DNA of 64,000 nucleotides, from NCBI GenBank assembly GCA_023475265.1, contig JAMCWE010000155.1:1-64000 (forward strand), read 5' to 3'. The stretch's first letter is position 1. Each line of letters starts with the position of its first letter. Below are positions 17,817 to 27,762 of this stretch, in pieces. The translations under genes and the position numbers were made by a program. The notes beneath the pieces are model-generated. The model was not told the origin of the DNA. It worked only from the letters and a program-made list of their open reading frames with translations, and searched no databases. Origin of the DNA: Bacteroidota bacterium. GTDB taxonomy: Bacteria > Bacteroidota > Ignavibacteria > Ignavibacteriales > Ignavibacteriaceae.

Positions 17817-19256
17817 ATGATTAAGAATTATAAATTTGATTTTAATCTATTTGATTCGTTTCAAGATATGTGCTTCATCATATCCGAAAAAGGTGAAATA
17901 TTAATTCTGAATAAAACAGTATATGATACTTTGAAATTTACCCCAGGTAATTTGGTCGGACAAAATTTTTTTGATTTAATCGAGCCTTCATTTATTGCAA
18001 AGGCTCAGCAAGTTCTTAATTACTGTATTAAAGAGAACAGAAGTGATAATTTTTATACGAAATTTAATTCGGGTGGAAAAGTTTTTGATATTCACTTAGT
18101 TATAATTCCTAACAATATTTCTGACAAACCAGAAAATCAGAAAGAATTTTTTATTCTTGCAAGAGATATTACTGATCTAAGGTTAAAAGAAATAGAGTTG
18201 ATGCGATTTTATTATGTCGCCCAAAATACAGTAAACCCGGTTCAGATAGTGGATCTTCAAGGAAAAATGGTTTATGTAAATCCGGCGTTTGTTCAGGCAA
18301 GCGGTTATTCAAAAGAAGAATTGATTGGGAAAAATCCAAATATTTTTAGCAGCGGTAAACATTCAAAAAAGTTTTGGCAAAAGATGTGGAATGCAATCAA
18401 TAGCGGTAAAGTTTGGGTGGGAGAAGTGGAGAACCAAAAAAAGACCGGTGATGCATTTTATACTCAAATATTAATTTCACCAATCTTAGATAATGAAGGG
18501 AAAGTAACAGGCTTTTTTGGAATTCATCGAGATTTATCTGAAAAAAAATTACTTGAAAAACAATTGATTCATACTCAAAAAATGGAAAGCATAGGCACAC
18601 TTGCTGCTGGTGTTGCTCATGAAGTTGGAAATCCTCTTGCATCTATATCTGCTTTGGTACAAGTGGTTCAACGGTCTACCATTGATGATTTTGCTAGAGA
18701 AAAATTAGAGCTTATTAAGAAGCAAGTGACAAGAATTTCAAAAATCATTAGAGACTTAGTAGATTTTTCCAGACCGTCTAATTACGAATTGCAATTAACT
18801 GATATTAACCAAAATATTATTGAAGCAGTAGAAATTATTAAAGTCGGTGCAAAAGCCAAAGACATAATTTTTGATTTAGAATTAAGCAATAAAATTCCAT
18901 TGTTGCCATTGATATCCGATCAAATACAACAAATATTTGTAAATATCCTGTTAAACGCTGTAGATGCAATCGCAGAAATTGAAAATTCAAATATCAAGCA
19001 TAAAATTTCTGTAAAGTCAGATACTAATGAAGATAATGTTATAATTTCATTTACTGATTCAGGCAGAGGAATTTCTGAGGAAAATTTAGCAAAAGTTTTT
19101 GAGCCTTTTTATACAACAAAAAAAGAAGGTAAGGGCACCGGGCTCGGTCTATGGGTTAGCTATGGAATAGTGAAGAGCTTTCAAGGTGATATAAAAGTAA
19201 CAAGCACTGTAAAAAAAGGAACCACATTTACAATTACATTACCACTACAACCATAA
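17817..19256 (+). CDS. PAS-domain sensor histidine kinase, NtrB-like
   Basis: Two PAS domains (about residues 10-125 and 130-245, the second with NPAFVQASGYSKEELIGKNP) precede a HisKA domain. The phospho-accepting His lies in GVAHEVGNPLASIS (residue 268 from the ATG used here). The ATPase domain shows NILLNAVDA, GRGISEENL and GKGTGLGL. There is no membrane segment, so it is probably cytoplasmic. The frame can start two codons upstream at a TTG, but the ATG at 17817 is preferred. It is 15 bases ahead of the sigma-54 activator gene, its obvious partner. The signal is unknown. Confidence 0.93.
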   Translation: MIKNYKFDFNLFDSFQDMCFIISEKGEILILNKTVYDTLKFTPGNLVGQNFFDLIEPSFIAKAQQVLNYCIKENRSDNFYTKFNSGGKVFDIHLVIIPNNISDKPENQKEFFILARDITDLRLKEIELMRFYYVAQNTVNPVQIVDLQGKMVYVNPAFVQASGYSKEELIGKNPNIFSSGKHSKKFWQKMWNAINSGKVWVGEVENQKKTGDAFYTQILISPILDNEGKVTGFFGIHRDLSEKKLLEKQLIHTQKMESIGTLAAGVAHEVGNPLASISALVQVVQRSTIDDFAREKLELIKKQVTRISKIIRDLVDFSRPSNYELQLTDINQNIIEAVEIIKVGAKAKDIIFDLELSNKIPLLPLISDQIQQIFVNILLNAVDAIAEIENSNIKHKISVKSDTNEDNVIISFTDSGRGISEENLAKVFEPFYTTKKEGKGTGLGLWVSYGIVKSFQGDIKVTSTVKKGTTFTITLPLQP

Positions 19257-19271
19257 TAAAAGGGTAATAAT

Positions 19272-20627
19272 ATGCCAGAAAGAATACTTGTTGTTGACGA
19301 TGAAGATATAATTAGAGAATCACTAACCTTTATTTTGAAAAAAGAAGGTTATGTTGTTCAAGAAGCTGAAAATGGGCTTGTTGCCTACAATAAGCTTCTT
19401 GAAGATTCTTATGACATGGTAATTACTGATTTGGAAATGCCGGAAATGAAAGGCATTGAATTAGTAGAAGAAATAAAGAAACTTAACATTCAAACTTCCG
19501 TAATTATTATTACAGCATTTGGATCATTAGATACAGCCATAAGCGCACTAAGGAACGGCGCAAGCGATTATTTATTAAAGCCAGTCGAATTTGATGAATT
19601 GCTTATTAAGATAAGAAGACTTTTCGATGTTAAAAATTTAATGTTAGAAAATAGAATTCTTAGAAAGGAAGTTCAACGTAATTTTGATTTTGAAAATATC
19701 ATAGGAAAAAGCTCTTCTATTAAGAAGGTTTACGATATGATCCAAACTGTTGCCGAAACTGATACAACCGTGTTAATTACTGGTAAAAGTGGAACAGGAA
19801 AAGAATTGGTAGCAAGAGCACTTCATTATAGCAGCAAGAGAAAAAATAAGCCTTTAATTGCTGTTAATTGCGGAACAATAACCGAGAACTTAATTGAAAG
19901 CGAATTATTCGGCCATAAGAGAGGGGCATTTACCGGGGCTATTTCCGATAAGGAAGGATTAGTTAAAGCAGCGGATGGCGGAACTTTATTCCTCGATGAA
20001 ATTAGTGAGCTACCTTTGCAGTTGCAAGTAAAGCTTTTACGAGTTCTTCAAGAAAAAGAATATACACCAGTCGGTTCCACTACTGCATTTACTGTTAACG
20101 TTAGATTTATTGCATCAACAAATAAAGAATTAAAAGATGAAGTTAATGCGGGAAAATTCCGGGAGGACCTCTATTATAGATTAAATATTGTTGAGATAAA
20201 TCTTCCCTCGCTAAAAGAAAGAGAAGAAGATATTCCATTGCTTGCCGACCACTTCTTAAATAAGTACAGACTAGAAATGAATAAAAATTTAAAAGGCATA
20301 GATCCCGAAGCAATGCGTGCTTTAATGGCTTACGAATGGAAAGGTGAAATTCGAGAACTGGAAAATACAATTGAACGAGCTGTTATATTTAGTAAAGGCG
20401 ATTTTATTACCTTATTAGATCTTCCACAAGCATTCAATTCAAAAATAAGCACTACGGATTTTTCAAGAATGGGCTCGCTTGAAGATTCAGTTAGGAAATT
20501 TGAAAAGGATTATATTTATAAAGCATTAGAGAATAACAATTTTGATAAAGAAAAAACTGCGGAATTATTAAAAGTTGGTCTATCAACTTTATACAGAAAA
20601 TTAAAAGAATTGGATATAAAAGCCTAA
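19272..20627 (+). CDS. Sigma-54-dependent response regulator, NtrC family
   Basis: A receiver domain (phospho-acceptor D53, K103 in LLKPVEF) is followed by an AAA+ activator domain and a Fis-type HTH at about 410-451. Walker A is GKSGTGKE (171-178), the sigma-54-contacting loop GAFTGA is at 218-223, and Walker B is FLDE (240-243). The arginine-finger segments look intact. It activates sigma-54 promoters after phosphorylation by the adjacent kinase. A candidate -24/-12 site lies downstream at 20806. The target genes are not proven. Confidence 0.96.
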   Translation: MPERILVVDDEDIIRESLTFILKKEGYVVQEAENGLVAYNKLLEDSYDMVITDLEMPEMKGIELVEEIKKLNIQTSVIIITAFGSLDTAISALRNGASDYLLKPVEFDELLIKIRRLFDVKNLMLENRILRKEVQRNFDFENIIGKSSSIKKVYDMIQTVAETDTTVLITGKSGTGKELVARALHYSSKRKNKPLIAVNCGTITENLIESELFGHKRGAFTGAISDKEGLVKAADGGTLFLDEISELPLQLQVKLLRVLQEKEYTPVGSTTAFTVNVRFIASTNKELKDEVNAGKFREDLYYRLNIVEINLPSLKEREEDIPLLADHFLNKYRLEMNKNLKGIDPEAMRALMAYEWKGEIRELENTIERAVIFSKGDFITLLDLPQAFNSKISTTDFSRMGSLEDSVRKFEKDYIYKALENNNFDKEKTAELLKVGLSTLYRKLKELDIKA

Positions 20628-20805
20628 ATTATTTATACATTTTATATTGAAGGTTTTTCTCAATTGTTGCAACAAATAAAATTCATTTTTCAATAGCGGG
20701 AACATTTTTATAAAATAAAATTCTTCCTCAGGTAGCTATATTTTAAAAACATAAAATATAACCTGAATTTAACACATCATTTATGTGATCTACATCAGCA
20801 CTACT

Positions 20806-20820
20806 TGGCACACAAATGGC
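20806..20820 (+). promoter_or_regulatory. Candidate sigma-54 (-24/-12) promoter
   Basis: TGGCAC at 20806-20811, five bases, then TGGC at 20817-20820. The invariant GG at -24 and GC at -12 are present with correct spacing, and one base of the -12 box deviates from TTGC. It lies between the NtrC-like activator gene and the small operon starting at 20897. Confidence 0.45.
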
Positions 20821-20896
20821 CATTCAAATTAGAGACTCAGATTGCTGAGCGTGATTTTATTTTAAATTTTTTAGTTAATCTATAAGTATTATAATA

Positions 20897-21250
20897 ATGA
20901 AAAACATCGTAGTATATAGTTCCGACACCAATATTTGTTTAAGCTTACTTATGTATTTACAAAGTGATTATAATGTAACTACAACTACGAATTTGAGTGT
21001 TTTGAGAATGATGACGAAGCATATTAAATTCGATCTAATAATAATGGATACCGATCCTTCAAAAACTATAGAAAGTATTTGCAGAGAAATTAGAGAAGAT
21101 AATCCAGCACTCCCTATTATTCTTACTTATGTATATGAGAATAATAATAAACTTTTTGATAGAAGCATTAGAAAATATATTAGTTCAATATTTTATAAAC
21201 CATTCGATTTAACAGAAGTAACGAGGCATTTAGCTACTTTATTGGTTTAA
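20897..21250 (+). CDS. Degenerate stand-alone receiver domain protein
   Basis: The 117-residue protein has the receiver fold with D51 (LIIMDTD), T77 (ILTYVY) and K101 (FYKPFD). The N-terminal acidic pair that binds Mg is missing: the sequence reads VVYSSDTN where VVDDE is usual. Phosphorylation may therefore be weak or absent. It is the first gene after the NtrC-like regulator and heads a small operon with a universal stress protein. Its partner is unknown. Confidence 0.75.
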   Translation: MKNIVVYSSDTNICLSLLMYLQSDYNVTTTTNLSVLRMMTKHIKFDLIIMDTDPSKTIESICREIREDNPALPIILTYVYENNNKLFDRSIRKYISSIFYKPFDLTEVTRHLATLLV

Positions 21251-21285
21251 TATTTTTCAGGGGATAGAGAAAGATAGGAGGCAAA

Positions 21286-21789
21286 ATGGTAAACTTTACC
21301 AATATATTAGTGCCGACAGATTTCTCAGATAATTCTGTGCAAGCTTTAGAATTCGCACATTATTTAGCTAAACAATCTAAAGCAAAACTCCATGTACTGC
21401 ACGTTGTAGAACCTACACCACATTCTGAAAATTCACAAAATAAATTTAGCGAAGAAAGATTTGAGAAATCTAGACTGCTTGATGCGGAAGAGGATTTGAG
21501 AAGATTTGTTAATAAAATTTCTTCTCAAGGTATTACAATTATTGAAGCATTAAATCCGGGAAAAGCGCACGAGCAAGTTCTTAATTATTCAAGGAAGAAT
21601 CATATTGATTTGATTGTAATTTCGTCTCATGGATGGACGGGATTATCCCATTTAATTACTGGTAATGTTGCAAATAAAATTATGCGTTATTCTGATGTCC
21701 CAACGATCTGCATAAAATCCAATACTCTGGTTTTACAAAAAGATTCTCTATCGATTAAAAACACATTTGCAGAGAATTGGGTTGGTTAA
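21286..21789 (+). CDS. Universal stress protein (UspA family)
   Basis: A single Usp domain starts with ILVPTDFSDNS and ends with the nucleotide-binding signature SSHGWTGLSHLITGNVANKI. The G-x2-G-x9-G spacing of ATP-binding members is approximately kept. A strong AGGAGG ribosome-binding site precedes the ATG. About 20 extra residues follow the domain. It probably helps survival under starvation or redox stress. Its position behind a possible sigma-54 promoter suggests control by the nearby NtrB/NtrC-like pair. Confidence 0.92.
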   Translation: MVNFTNILVPTDFSDNSVQALEFAHYLAKQSKAKLHVLHVVEPTPHSENSQNKFSEERFEKSRLLDAEEDLRRFVNKISSQGITIIEALNPGKAHEQVLNYSRKNHIDLIVISSHGWTGLSHLITGNVANKIMRYSDVPTICIKSNTLVLQKDSLSIKNTFAENWVG

Positions 21790-21824
21790 TTTTTTATAAT
21801 ATATTCTTAATTGAGGGGTGATAG

Positions 21825-22256
21825 ATGAATATATTCAAATATATATATCTGTGTCTATTTGTTTCTTTAATCTCATTAAATTTGTTTTCTCAAACAAAAA
21901 CTGATGGCTGGGAGGAAGGAAGCAAATACAACAAACTTTTCAAAATCACCAAGATTGATACAGTCACCGGGTATATACTTCAAGTTGAAAATATTCCACC
22001 GATGCAAGGTATGACAGAAGGAATAATACTAAAAGTAAAATCCGGCAAAGATACTTTGATAGTTCATGTTTGTCCTAAATGGATGGGAGATTTATTAAAT
22101 ATAAAACTCCAACCAGAAGATGAAGTTATCATTGAAGGCGGTAATACTAAATGCAATGGCAATACTGTTTTTATGGCAACAAAACTCACTGCCAACGGTA
22201 TTATACTTCAACTAAGAGATGAAAAAGGCACTCCAATTTGGGACAGGCTGCGGTAA
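21825..22256 (+). CDS. Small exported protein, OB-fold-like
   Basis: A signal peptide (about residues 1-22, ending at LFSQ) leads to a compact beta-rich domain: TGYILQVENIPPMQGMTEG, then DTLIVHVCPKWM, EDEVIIEGG and GIILQLRDEKGTPIW. Proteins with this order of strands (a Val-His-x-Gly/Cys-Pro-x-Trp strand and a terminal LRD-x2-G-x-P-x-W) are widespread small periplasmic OB-fold-like proteins of unknown function. It is the third gene of the operon beginning at 20897. Confidence 0.65.
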   Translation: MNIFKYIYLCLFVSLISLNLFSQTKTDGWEEGSKYNKLFKITKIDTVTGYILQVENIPPMQGMTEGIILKVKSGKDTLIVHVCPKWMGDLLNIKLQPEDEVIIEGGNTKCNGNTVFMATKLTANGIILQLRDEKGTPIWDRLR

Positions 22257-22404
22257 GCTTTGCTTAGCGATTGAAAAGTATTTTTATTTCAAACAATTTT
22301 TTGGTGAGGGATAATCATTACTTTTTTCCGGAAATCATATAATCCCGCGTAAAGGTAATTTGAAAAATAATGAATTTGAAACTGGTTGAAAAAGTATATT
22401 AAAC

Positions 22405-23397
22405 TCAACCTTGCTTCTGCATCAGTTCTACAACTCGAATTAATTTTTCTTTAAAAATTTCTCTTATCAAATTAAAATCATGATCAAATATTTTAATAAA
22501 ATCAGAAGTATTTAGTATTGCTTGTTCCGGCGTTTTGATACCCGGTATAACAGTTGAAATTTCGGGAATGTTCAAAATAAAACTTAAGCTGAATGAAGTT
22601 TTGCTGATATTATATTTTTCCCCAATCTTCCAAACATCTTCCAATTGATCTAATGATTCGGATAAAATTTCCGGCGTTAATCTGAACGCTCTATGATCAT
22701 TCTTTTCAAATTTTGTGTTCTTATCAAATTTACCGGTAAGTAATCCAAATTGCAGCGGCATTCTTGCAATTATTCCAGAACCATTTTTATTAGCTTCTTT
22801 AATTACATCAAATCCATTTTGATTTATAATATTAAAAACAATTTGAAATCCGTCGCCAAGCTTTTTCTTCATTAGGAATTCAGCTTCTGGAAATGGATTA
22901 AATGTATTCAATGATAAACCCCAATAACGAATCTTACCTTCGTCTTTTAATTTTTCCATTGCTTCAATACATTCTCCATTTTCCAAATGATCAAGCTTTG
23001 CAGAATGAAGCTGATAATAATCGATGGAATCTCTTTTCAATCGTTTCAAACTTTTTTCACATGCTTCAAGAATATAATTTTTAGAATAATCCAATCGAAT
23101 TGTTCCATCATTATTTATTCTATGCCCAACTTTAGATGCAACAATTACATCTTGTCTATTCCCAAAAACTTTTCCGATTAATTCTTCAGAATGACCAAGT
23201 CCGTAAAAGTCGGCTGTATCATAAAAATTAATTCCCCGCTCAAATGATTTTTTAAGAGCTGAAATAGAAATATCATCATCAACAACGCCCCATCCTATCG
23301 GTGTTTCACCTGCCATTGAGGGTCCGCCAATTCCCCAAGCGCCAAATCCAATTTCGCTGACAGTTAAATCGGTCTTGCCAAATTTTCTGTAATTCAT
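22405..23397 (-). CDS. Aldo/keto reductase
   Basis: An NADPH-dependent oxidoreductase with the TIM-barrel signature NFYDTADFYGLGHSEELIG. The catalytic tetrad is D60, Y65, K89 (VASKVGHR) and H131 (YYQLHSAK). Length (330) suits the AKR family. The C-terminal IPGIKTPEQ segment binds the cofactor phosphate. The natural substrate cannot be inferred. Neighbours are unrelated and it looks monocistronic. Confidence 0.92.
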   Translation of the reverse strand: MNYRKFGKTDLTVSEIGFGAWGIGGPSMAGETPIGWGVVDDDISISALKKSFERGINFYDTADFYGLGHSEELIGKVFGNRQDVIVASKVGHRINNDGTIRLDYSKNYILEACEKSLKRLKRDSIDYYQLHSAKLDHLENGECIEAMEKLKDEGKIRYWGLSLNTFNPFPEAEFLMKKKLGDGFQIVFNIINQNGFDVIKEANKNGSGIIARMPLQFGLLTGKFDKNTKFEKNDHRAFRLTPEILSESLDQLEDVWKIGEKYNISKTSFSLSFILNIPEISTVIPGIKTPEQAILNTSDFIKIFDHDFNLIREIFKEKLIRVVELMQKQG

Positions 23398-23506
23398 TTT
23401 TACCTCGCTTAATTTGGAAAAATTTTAATATTCAAATATAACTTCTGTTCCATTTTAATTTAAGTGTTTTTATTTTCTTTTAATTTTCATTTGAATATAT
23501 TTTTAC

Positions 23507-24370
23507 ATGAAAAGAATTTTAATAAATTTTTTAATCATCTTATTTTGTCTCTCAACTGAATTATCATTCTCACAAATTAAATCTGATTCATCTGATCAAC
23601 ACAAAATAAATTATCTCAAGCTTTCTTTAGTTGGTGGGATTACTACCGGTGCTTTTATTTGGGGATATGCAGTTCAAAATAATCTTTGGTGGAAAGGCGA
23701 TAAATGCAATTTCCATTTTGAATGGACACACGATTGGAAGTACGCTTTAGGCGAAGACAAGTTTGGCCATTTTTTCTTTCCATATCTTGTTTCAAATATT
23801 TATTCACAAGCCTTTGAATGGTGCGGTATAGATACAACAAAAAGTATTTGGTACGCAAGTTCGTTTGCATTGGCTTATGAAACATTTGTTGAAGTTCGTG
23901 ACGGCTTTTCAAAACAATGGGGATTTAGTTGGGGAGATTTTACCGCCGATTTTCTTGGCTCTTCGTTGCCGGTTTTGCAGCATCATTTTCCTGTACTAAG
24001 AAATTTCAATTTCAAAATCAGTTTCTATCCTTCAGACAGATTTAAAGCCGGTTCAAACAAAGTTATCTTTGACGACTATGAAAGCACTTACGATTGGCTT
24101 AGTATAAATGTTTATAATTTTTTACCAGACGATTTTAAAAAATATTATCCTAAGTTTATCAACTTAGCAATCGGGCACAGCGTAGAAAAGCTTGATAACA
24201 ACGGCGGCGGCAATCATCGCTTTTATTTAGCGTTTGATTGGAACTTAGAGGGATTGCCAGGCGGCGGCTGGTTCTTAAAATTGTTAAAGAAATATTTTAA
24301 CTACTACCACCTTCCTTCTCCGTCAATTCAAATTTATCCGCATGTTATTTGGTATGGGATAAAATTTTGA
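23507..24370 (+). CDS. DUF2279 family exported protein
   Basis: After a signal peptide (to about residue 22, LSFSQ) the protein carries the DUF2279 hallmark DKFGHFFFPYLVSN and a following helix FVEVRDGFSKQWGFSWGDFTADFLGS. The C-terminal part looks beta-rich. Members are envelope proteins of unknown function in Bacteroidota. The stop codon is 5 bases from the stop of the convergent GH9 gene. Confidence 0.72.
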   Translation: MKRILINFLIILFCLSTELSFSQIKSDSSDQHKINYLKLSLVGGITTGAFIWGYAVQNNLWWKGDKCNFHFEWTHDWKYALGEDKFGHFFFPYLVSNIYSQAFEWCGIDTTKSIWYASSFALAYETFVEVRDGFSKQWGFSWGDFTADFLGSSLPVLQHHFPVLRNFNFKISFYPSDRFKAGSNKVIFDDYESTYDWLSINVYNFLPDDFKKYYPKFINLAIGHSVEKLDNNGGGNHRFYLAFDWNLEGLPGGGWFLKLLKKYFNYYHLPSPSIQIYPHVIWYGIKF

Positions 24371-24375
24371 AATTA

Positions 24376-26877
24376 TTACTTCAGCACTTCATTCAGCAAA
24401 GTAAACTTGTACCCTTTCTTCTCTAGTAGAGTTAGTAATTCATCTAGCTTGTTATAAAACTTATCCTGCCGCCGCGGATCAGTGCCGGGATGCGTTAATA
24501 AAATAAATCCCTTTAAACCATTCGGGTCCTTCTTTTCATAATTTAATATTCTCTGGAAAATTGTATCGCTGCTTAAGTATTGTTTGCCAAGTCCGGGATA
24601 GGTCCAGTCTGCATTGGAATAAGTGCCCGGAGTAAAATTAACAAGTGTTAATCCAATCTCTTTGCACCAATTATTTATTTCATTGTTATGCCATTCAAAC
24701 GGCGGAAGAAAAATCTGCGCATCTTTTTTTTCAATGCCGAACTTCTTCATTGCTTCATAATTTGCTTTTAAATCATTTGCAAATTCTTCTTTAGTAACAA
24801 GCGTTGAATCGCGGTTCGTCCATGAAGCATAAAGCAAATGTTTGTTGGAATGTCCGCCCAGGTAATCACCGTCTTTCTTCAATTGTGTAATAATATTTTT
24901 GAATTTTGGATTCCGATAGAAGTCGCCGGTAAAAAAGAATGATCCTTCAATATGAAGTTTCTTCAAAACATTTCTTACAGTTTCCAATCCATCTGCAAAT
25001 TCATGACCCGTAAATACAAGATGAATTTCTTTTTTTGTTGTATCAGTTCTGATAATTGCGCCATGATCATACTTATAATTTTTTTTGTGAATCGGTTCCT
25101 CCCCATCTTTCTGCAATGCAGATAAATAATAAGTTAAGCTTGCTGTGCCGTCCATTGTCGGCTCGTCGGTTGAATAATCGCCGTAATCATCATGATAAAC
25201 CGCAACGTTGGATTGAAAATCTTTAAACTCATCCGGTTTGTGAAGCTGTAATCCTTCCAGCTTTTTAAAGATTGTTGTATAAACCGGGCCGTCAACCAAT
25301 CCGCCTGGAATTTTAATATGGCCAACAACAAAAAGCGATGAATGAGGATCTTTCGGTGAAACGCCGTCTTCGGGAAAATCAATTATCATACTCGTTCCCC
25401 AAATATTGCATCCGAAAAGCCAATCGCGCAATGCCGCTTCCATCGGAAGATAAGTTGGATCTTTTGTCAGCTCATAATAAAGATGACATTGAGTTACAAT
25501 TGCCGAAACAAGATTATTCGAACACCAGATAAACGGCACGCCGATTAAAAATGGATTCGACTTTCCTCTTTGATAAACCCGGTCAATTCCCTCTTTCAAA
25601 AACTTTACAAATTCTTTATCAACTTTTTTGTTTGAAGTGCTCGAAAGAAAATAATGTCCGAGATTTATAAACGGATACCATTCATAATGTCTTGCAGTAT
25701 CAGCGCCCATCCAAGGAGTTACAGGTTCTTGTTTCCCATAATCAACTGCATCATCCAAATATTTTTTGTCGTGAGTAATTAAATTTAATTGAACAGCAGC
25801 AAGTTCCATGTCATCAACCCAATTTCCTTCCTCGTAAAAGTAAGGAGACTTGCATGGCGCAGTTTGCGCAACTCCGGGATGTTCTTTTCCAAAATCATAA
25901 GCATCAATTGCTTTAAGTTTTATCATATCCGCAAATTCAGGATAAAACTTTTTTAAGATTTGTGAACCAAGTGCAAAGGCAGATGAAAACTTTCCCGCAG
26001 TTGATGCAATGCCAGTAGTTCTATTTTTATATTTGAATAAACCTTGCGGCTGCCCGTTGCAAAAATAAACCGGGCGTTCAAGATCAATTCCATATTTAAC
26101 TGAGTCTTTATTAGGAAGTCTAAATCCGGCATGGTCGCGGTCATCGGCAATTTGATTGAACATCATATCTGGTTTAGGATTCATCTTCACGAGCCAATCT
26201 AATCCCCACTTTGCTTCATCAAGAATATCCGGAATTCCATTTGAACCCGGATTACCATTTGCATCAAACTTGTCCCCGAATGAATTTGGATTTTGCTGGT
26301 AAGCAAACAACATTTGAAAAACAGCATTTGCAGAAGTAGTAACGTATTGAAGATAATCTGTTGCATCATGCCAGCCGCCTACAACATTTATAAAAGTTGA
26401 ATCAAGCGGAGGATCATAAATAACAAATCCATCGTGTGTATGACATGAATCTTTCAGCACCGGATTATAACCGCATTGCTGCTCACGCATATATTTCAAA
26501 AGAAAATCAGCAGTGCCGTCATAAACATCATTAGAAATTCTAAAGCTCGGAGATTTTACATCATTAACCTTAACGTAATAAGCGCCTTTATTTTCGAATG
26601 AAGAAAAATCTAAACGGAATGTCGAGGTAAACGGACCATATTCACCATAAGGTTTTATTTTGTTTGATGACCAAACAACTTCACCGGTAAGTGCATCGCA
26701 GATATTAAATTCTTTAGGAGATATTTTTTCCTTGCTCACAAGCACTGCAGCCTTAACCGATTTCTGCAAATACCCAATCTGATTAATTCTTATCCAGCTT
26801 TGTGCAAATAAATTATTTTTGAATACTAATAATGAAGCCAATAAAACTGCCGCAGTAAAAAGATTTGTATTTTTCAT
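24376..26877 (-). CDS. Glycoside hydrolase family 9 fused to a polysaccharide deacetylase-like domain
   Basis: A signal peptide (1-25) is followed by an Ig-like CelD N-domain (about 27-115, IRINQIGYLQKS) and a GH9 catalytic barrel (about 120-590). The catalytic Asp pair is D171/D174 in GGWHDATDY, and E572 in STDEPTMDGTAS is the likely general acid. Residues about 610-833 form a NodB-type deacetylase domain with the zinc motif HSNKH (676-680). The first motif is VFTGHEFADG instead of TFDDG, so the catalytic Asp is not in its usual place. GH9 includes cellulases and exo-glucosaminidases; the fusion suggests amino-sugar polymers, but this is inference. The protein is exported. Confidence 0.88.
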   Translation of the reverse strand: MKNTNLFTAAVLLASLLVFKNNLFAQSWIRINQIGYLQKSVKAAVLVSKEKISPKEFNICDALTGEVVWSSNKIKPYGEYGPFTSTFRLDFSSFENKGAYYVKVNDVKSPSFRISNDVYDGTADFLLKYMREQQCGYNPVLKDSCHTHDGFVIYDPPLDSTFINVVGGWHDATDYLQYVTTSANAVFQMLFAYQQNPNSFGDKFDANGNPGSNGIPDILDEAKWGLDWLVKMNPKPDMMFNQIADDRDHAGFRLPNKDSVKYGIDLERPVYFCNGQPQGLFKYKNRTTGIASTAGKFSSAFALGSQILKKFYPEFADMIKLKAIDAYDFGKEHPGVAQTAPCKSPYFYEEGNWVDDMELAAVQLNLITHDKKYLDDAVDYGKQEPVTPWMGADTARHYEWYPFINLGHYFLSSTSNKKVDKEFVKFLKEGIDRVYQRGKSNPFLIGVPFIWCSNNLVSAIVTQCHLYYELTKDPTYLPMEAALRDWLFGCNIWGTSMIIDFPEDGVSPKDPHSSLFVVGHIKIPGGLVDGPVYTTIFKKLEGLQLHKPDEFKDFQSNVAVYHDDYGDYSTDEPTMDGTASLTYYLSALQKDGEEPIHKKNYKYDHGAIIRTDTTKKEIHLVFTGHEFADGLETVRNVLKKLHIEGSFFFTGDFYRNPKFKNIITQLKKDGDYLGGHSNKHLLYASWTNRDSTLVTKEEFANDLKANYEAMKKFGIEKKDAQIFLPPFEWHNNEINNWCKEIGLTLVNFTPGTYSNADWTYPGLGKQYLSSDTIFQRILNYEKKDPNGLKGFILLTHPGTDPRRQDKFYNKLDELLTLLEKKGYKFTLLNEVLK

Positions 26878-27084
26878 ATTATTCAGATGTTAAGTCAAAG
26901 TTTATTTGATTAGCTATCTAAATCTATATCTATTTAAATAATATGAGAGAATAAATTTTATAAAAATTTTTTGTGGCTTTTGAATAACAATTACAATATC
27001 TTAATTAAAAAAATACATACCGCTTGGATCAGTTTTAATTTAATTACCGGACACAGAATCCCAAAATAAATTTAACCAACTATT

Positions 27085-27636
27085 TTAATCCGAATTATTT
27101 TTGTCCTTCGATTTTGTAAGTAGTTTATAAATGCCGTAACCTGCCAAAGTGATTCCTATAATCCCGCCGGTATTTCTTAGGACCTTTGAGTTAGCTAATT
27201 TTTCAAGGCTCATTCCTCCGCCTGTTTGATGCATTTCTTTTTCGCTGTAGATTGAATCCATAAATTCAACTCTGTCTTTTAGAGATTTGAAAGCGATTGT
27301 AATGTTCGACCCATCTTTAACCGGTGAAAAAGTTACAGCGCATTTATCCGATTCATTTTCATCGATATTATCCATGTTTTCAAATTCCCACTTCCCTCTA
27401 AATATAGTATAGTTAACCACGCTTCTTTTCTCACGGGAATATAACGGATCGCTGAAGATCAATACTTTTTTTCCATCTTCATTAATAATTGTTTTGATAT
27501 TATAATCTTCACCGCTCTTTTGAGCCAGTTCATCTTTATCATCTGCATCCAGCGGAATTGATGATTCAGCTGCAGATTTAAGCGACTCTGTATCCTTAGC
27601 TTTTTCTTCCAAAATATCTCTGACTTTCCTTTTCAA
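27085..27636 (-). CDS. Unknown protein with C-terminal membrane anchor
   Basis: The 183-residue product starts with charged helical sequence (MKRKVRDILEEKAKD), has a beta-rich middle (KKVLIFSDPLYSREKRSVVNY) and ends with a single hydrophobic helix (GGIIGITLAGYGIYKLL) followed by lysines. There is no signal peptide, so the N-terminus is probably cytoplasmic and the protein tail-anchored. No family is recognised. Confidence 0.6.
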   Translation of the reverse strand: MKRKVRDILEEKAKDTESLKSAAESSIPLDADDKDELAQKSGEDYNIKTIINEDGKKVLIFSDPLYSREKRSVVNYTIFRGKWEFENMDNIDENESDKCAVTFSPVKDGSNITIAFKSLKDRVEFMDSIYSEKEMHQTGGGMSLEKLANSKVLRNTGGIIGITLAGYGIYKLLTKSKDKNNSD

Positions 27637-27762
27637 ATTTCCTCCGTTTTAATTTTAATAATCTAAAATAATATTTGGCTTTTTAAATTTTAGTAAGATA
27701 AATCAACCTTTTTATTGTAATCCTTCCAGAACAAAATAGAAAGAATTTTTAACAAAAAAATC

